Shown here: piece after piece, positions 36,858 through 39,041 of the stretch | Layout: each line of letters starts with the position of its first letter | Numbering within the stretch: position 1 is the first letter of the stretch | Source: a virus | IMG/VR virus record: IMGVR_UViG_3300050821_007639 | Span: 1-39,041 of that record | Reading direction: 5' to 3' (one strand) | DNA length: 39,041 nucleotides | Program-made: the position numbers and the translations under genes | Notes under the pieces: model-generated | What the model saw: only the letters and a program-made list of their open reading frames with translations | Databases searched by the model: none | Told to the model about the DNA's origin: nothing

Positions 36858-36872
36858 TGGTAGGAACTACCA
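36858..36872. promoter_or_regulatory. Operator 4 (TGGTAG-N3-CTACCA), ParB operon
   Basis: Perfect 6+6 inverted repeat with centre GAA, overlapping an in-frame ATG (36857). It lies at the expected transcription start, as at 946 and 6487. Confidence 0.7.
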
Positions 36873-36895
36873 CACACGCTGAGGAGGTTCTGACG

Positions 36896-37150
36896 ATGGA
36901 ATACCAGATGGTGGCGTGCGATCGCTGTCATCGCAGCTACAAGGCTCACACCGATCCGGCAGTTGAAATGGTCAAGATGACGGTTCTCGTGCCGGAAGGT
37001 CACATCACACAGACGAGCAAATACGAATCGCGAGAGGTGCATCTCTGTCGGGGCTGTCATCTCTCCTTCCGGCACTGGTGGGTCGCCGGCGATCCGGAGA
37101 CACGGACGGCCGCCGAAGGTCTGCCGGCTGAAGCGGGAGGCGACCGATGA
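36896..37150 (+). CDS. Small zinc-ribbon protein, first gene of the ParB operon
   Basis: This encodes 84 residues. ATG 36896 was chosen for the strong GAGGAGG upstream; ATG 36857 inside the operator would extend it in frame. CDRCHRSY near residue 7 and LCRGCHLSF near residue 46 make a C4-type zinc ribbon. It overlaps ParB by four bases. The function is unknown; a partner in the ParB complex is possible. Confidence 0.65.
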   Translation: MEYQMVACDRCHRSYKAHTDPAVEMVKMTVLVPEGHITQTSKYESREVHLCRGCHLSFRHWWVAGDPETRTAAEGLPAEAGGDR

Positions 37151-38736
37151 GCATGAACGCGCCTGATTCGCTAGCCGCTGTTTCCACCGGTATCCAGAGA
37201 ATCCCGCTCGCACAGCTGCGCGAATCGCCGATGAATCCGCGCAAGGCGTTTGACGCGGCGAAGCTGAAAGAGCTCGCGGAATCGATCCGGCAGAAGGGAA
37301 TTCTCACGCCGCTGCTCGTTCGCCGCCGGAAATACGAGCTCGCGTCCAAAGCCGCCACAGAGCCTGACATGACCTATGAGATCCTCGCCGGCGCACGGCG
37401 CTTTCGCGCGGCTAAATTGGTGGCGGAAATCCTCGGCGCCGGCGACGCGCCATGCCTCGTCCTGGAGGTCGGCGACACCGCGGCGCTCGAAATCATCACG
37501 ATGGAGAACCTGCAGCGCGAAGACTTGACGGCGCTCGAGGAAGCGCAAGGGTTCAAGCAGCTGCTCGATCTCGGCAAATACGACGTCGGCGAACTCGCGA
37601 AGCGCCTGGGCAAGAGCCAGAGTTATGTGTACCAGCGCATCAAGCTGGTCGACCTGGCGCCCGATGCCGCGAAAGCCCTCGTCGAGAACAGGATCACGCC
37701 CGGGCACGCCATCCTGATTGCCCGCCTGCAGCCGAATGATCAGGCGCGCGCGCTGAGGGAAGCGGCGCCGACACGATACAATCCCCTCGGCCGAAGCGTA
37801 CGCGAGCTCGGCAATTTCATCAAGGAGCAGATTCAGCTCGATCTCACACGCGCGCCCTGGAACCTCGACGACCCGACGCTCCTGTCCGTCGCCCGGGCAG
37901 CATCCTGTAGTGCCTGTCCGAAGCGTGAGAAGGATTCCTGTCTCGATCCCGCCTGCTACGAAGCGAAGCTCGCGGCGCATCTCCTGCGCGTGGAAAAGGG
38001 CGCGGGCGGGCGTTTGCTGAAATTGTCGGCCGAATATGGCGGCGGCGAAGGCCTGCTCGGAAAAATAAAATGGCACGAAGCGAAGCCGGGCAGCTGTCCG
38101 GACGCGACCGCCGGCCTGGTGATGGAGGGCGGCTGGGCAAACGGCCGAGAGCACAGGCGTGGCGAGCAGCTCACTGTCTGCGTCAATCCGAAATGCAAGG
38201 TCCACTGGAAACAGGAAACGGCTGCGGGCAGTTCCTCGTACAAGCGCCCCGCGGCCGAGCTGAAAAAAGAGCGCAAGAGGCGCGAGGAGCTCGCGAAGCG
38301 CGGCCGGCTGTTTAAGGCGCTGACGGAAAAGCGCATCGTCGTCACGGACGACGACACGCGCAAGATCGCGGACTGGATGGCCGATCGTTTGGATCACGAC
38401 CATATTAGTAACAAGGCCAAGCGGCTGTGCGAGGCGATGGGCTGGGAACCGGCCAAGACGAATTACGGCGGTAAAGGTTATGAGGGTGCTGTCCGTAAGC
38501 GACTGAAAGCAATGAAGATCGAAGACGTCGAGCAGTGGATCCTCTGGCTCGTGATCGCCGACGAGGATCTGTATTTTGGCACCTGGGAGACGCCCCGGCC
38601 GGGCCTGCTGGCGGCCTGCGTGAAGCGCGCCAAGATCAAACTGCCGCCGCCCGTCGCCAAAACGCCCGCGAAGCCGAAATCGCACACGTCTGCAAAAGTC
38701 AAGCCGGCGCCGGCCAAGAAGAAGAGGGCGGCATGA
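37147..38736 (+). CDS. parB: ParB/Spo0J-like DNA-binding protein with internal cysteine cluster
   Basis: This encodes 529 residues. The N-terminal ParB domain has IPLAQLRESPMNPRKAFD, box II GARRFRAAK near residue 85 and NLQREDLTALEEAQGF. The KorB-like helix-turn-helix DVGELAKRLGKSQSYVYQRI lies near residue 147. Residues about 254-280 hold a four-cysteine cluster (CSACPKREKDSC, CYEAK), and a later CVNPKCK is present. The C-terminus is a Lys/Pro tail. ParB proteins bind centromere-like sites and usually work with a ParA ATPase, which is not seen here. This longer, cysteine-bearing type is known from plasmids and other mobile elements. The gene has its own operator-controlled promoter upstream and a dispersed palindrome in its 3' end. 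Confidence 0.85.
   Translation: MSMNAPDSLAAVSTGIQRIPLAQLRESPMNPRKAFDAAKLKELAESIRQKGILTPLLVRRRKYELASKAATEPDMTYEILAGARRFRAAKLVAEILGAGDAPCLVLEVGDTAALEIITMENLQREDLTALEEAQGFKQLLDLGKYDVGELAKRLGKSQSYVYQRIKLVDLAPDAAKALVENRITPGHAILIARLQPNDQARALREAAPTRYNPLGRSVRELGNFIKEQIQLDLTRAPWNLDDPTLLSVARAASCSACPKREKDSCLDPACYEAKLAAHLLRVEKGAGGRLLKLSAEYGGGEGLLGKIKWHEAKPGSCPDATAGLVMEGGWANGREHRRGEQLTVCVNPKCKVHWKQETAAGSSSYKRPAAELKKERKRREELAKRGRLFKALTEKRIVVTDDDTRKIADWMADRLDHDHISNKAKRLCEAMGWEPAKTNYGGKGYEGAVRKRLKAMKIEDVEQWILWLVIADEDLYFGTWETPRPGLLAACVKRAKIKLPPPVAKTPAKPKSHTSAKVKPAPAKKKRAA
38679..38696. repeat. Dispersed 18-bp palindrome, copy 7
   Basis: ATCGCACACGTCTGCAAA matches the consensus at 15 of 18 positions, with the right half intact. 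It is inside the parB reading frame near its end. Confidence 0.6.
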
Positions 38737-38951
38737 CGATCGAGCTCGAGGACGCCACCCTGGGCGAATTCCAGCCGTTCGCCGTGCTCGTGGTGAAGCC
38801 GCCCGATCAGCTGATGGTCCACCTGGTCGGCCGCGCGGGCCAGCCGGGCGCGATCCCGGAAACTCTGGCGACCGAACTCCTCGCGGCGCTCTTCCGGCCG
38901 GAGTTCGCCGTGATGCTCGTCAAAGTCAGCGGCAGCCAGGCTTCGAACTAA
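38733..38951 (+). CDS. Small hypothetical protein after ParB
   Basis: This encodes 72 residues, start overlapping the parB stop (ATGA). It is beta-rich first (FAVLVVKPPDQLMVHLVG), then helical with a second strand (EFAVMLVKVSGS). It is unrecognised. Cotranscription with parB is likely. The 90 bases after it contain a promoter and the right-end repeat. Confidence 0.55.
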   Translation: MTIELEDATLGEFQPFAVLVVKPPDQLMVHLVGRAGQPGAIPETLATELLAALFRPEFAVMLVKVSGSQASN

Positions 38952-38989
38952 GGCGAACAGCTTTTGCACAGACGCGGGACGTGGCGATC

Positions 38990-39018
38990 TTGACAAATGA
39001 AGCCGAACGCGTCATGAT
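38990..39018 (+). promoter_or_regulatory. Outward promoter at the right end
   Basis: Perfect TTGACA (38990-38995), a 17-base spacer and CATGAT (39013-39018). It points out of the window; on a circular or concatemeric genome it would read into base 1. No operator copy is visible near it. Confidence 0.5.
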
Positions 39019-39027
39019 GCGGCTGCG

Positions 39028-39041
39028 TCCGATAAGCTATA
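39028..39041. repeat. Right copy of the end-associated direct repeat
   Basis: TCCGATAAGCTATA matches 84-97 at 13 of 14 positions. The window ends inside or at the end of it. Confidence 0.4.

Noticed and set aside
37147-38736. Canonical chromosomal parS (TGTTTCACGTGAAACA)
   Set aside because: Not seen in the window; the dispersed palindromes have a different sequence, so any ParB site would be phage-specific.
1-39041. tRNA genes, CRISPR arrays, insertion sequences, integrase
   Set aside because: I found no cloverleaf, no regularly spaced repeat array, no transposase, and no tyrosine or serine recombinase motif by reading.

Overview
The window reads as an almost complete genome of a high-GC, short-tailed (podovirus-like), probably temperate phage. 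It encodes a large terminase, a 697-residue portal, a scaffold, an N4-gp56-type major capsid protein, tail-connector and nozzle proteins, three large candidate ejection proteins, fibre-like proteins, lysis enzymes and a DnaB-type replication module. It has no tape measure or long-tail genes, no RNA polymerase and no tRNA. The host cannot be fixed from the sequence. High GC, Sec-type signal peptides and a ParB-like protein with an internal cysteine cluster would suit a high-GC Gram-negative such as an Acidobacteriota member, but this is inference.

Layout. 1-900: two small leftward genes, including a ribbon-helix-helix regulator, and one small rightward gene. 900-3950: a divergent switch followed by the rightward replication operon (HTH regulator, two small proteins, DnaB helicase, initiator carrying iterons, helicase loader). 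3950-4260: a structured non-coding segment. 4260-9070: accessory genes, including a KTSC protein, a TPR-glycosyltransferase and a decoration-like protein. 9076-15880: terminase, MazG-like, portal, scaffold and capsid, closed by a strong terminator. 16009-23340: neck and tail, with an Acb2/Tad1-like anti-defence gene and an orphan AT-richer gene. 23340-28600: a separately promoted membrane-protein/GNAT pair and the ejection proteins. 28594-31000: a Tad2 anti-defence gene, an antisense micro-gene, a ClpP-like protein, a SleB-like hydrolase and small candidate lysis proteins. 30848-35340: secreted or membrane-anchored fibre-like proteins ending in an SGNH esterase. 35346-36784: small proteins and a lytic transglycosylase. 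36819-38951: a separately promoted ParB operon.

Regulation is the most striking part. Four TTGAC(A/T) promoters each carry the same 15-bp inverted repeat (TGGTAG-N3-CTACCA, allowing one change). They control the replication operon, a decoration-like gene, the membrane/GNAT pair and the ParB operon, and so form a candidate repressor regulon. The regulator genes sit back to back, and their promoters share one -35 hexamer. Independently, seven copies of an 18-bp palindrome (consensus TTTGCAGACGTCTGCAAA, 14-16 matches of 18) are scattered over 34 kb. They are candidate centromere-like sites for the phage ParB. No integrase is visible, so a plasmid-like prophage state is a reasonable hypothesis.

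Replication probably starts inside the initiator gene, where CGGGACAT iterons precede an AT-rich tract, as in lambda O. Two predicted cyclic-nucleotide sponges (Acb2/Tad1-like and Tad2) suggest resistance to CBASS and Thoeris defences.
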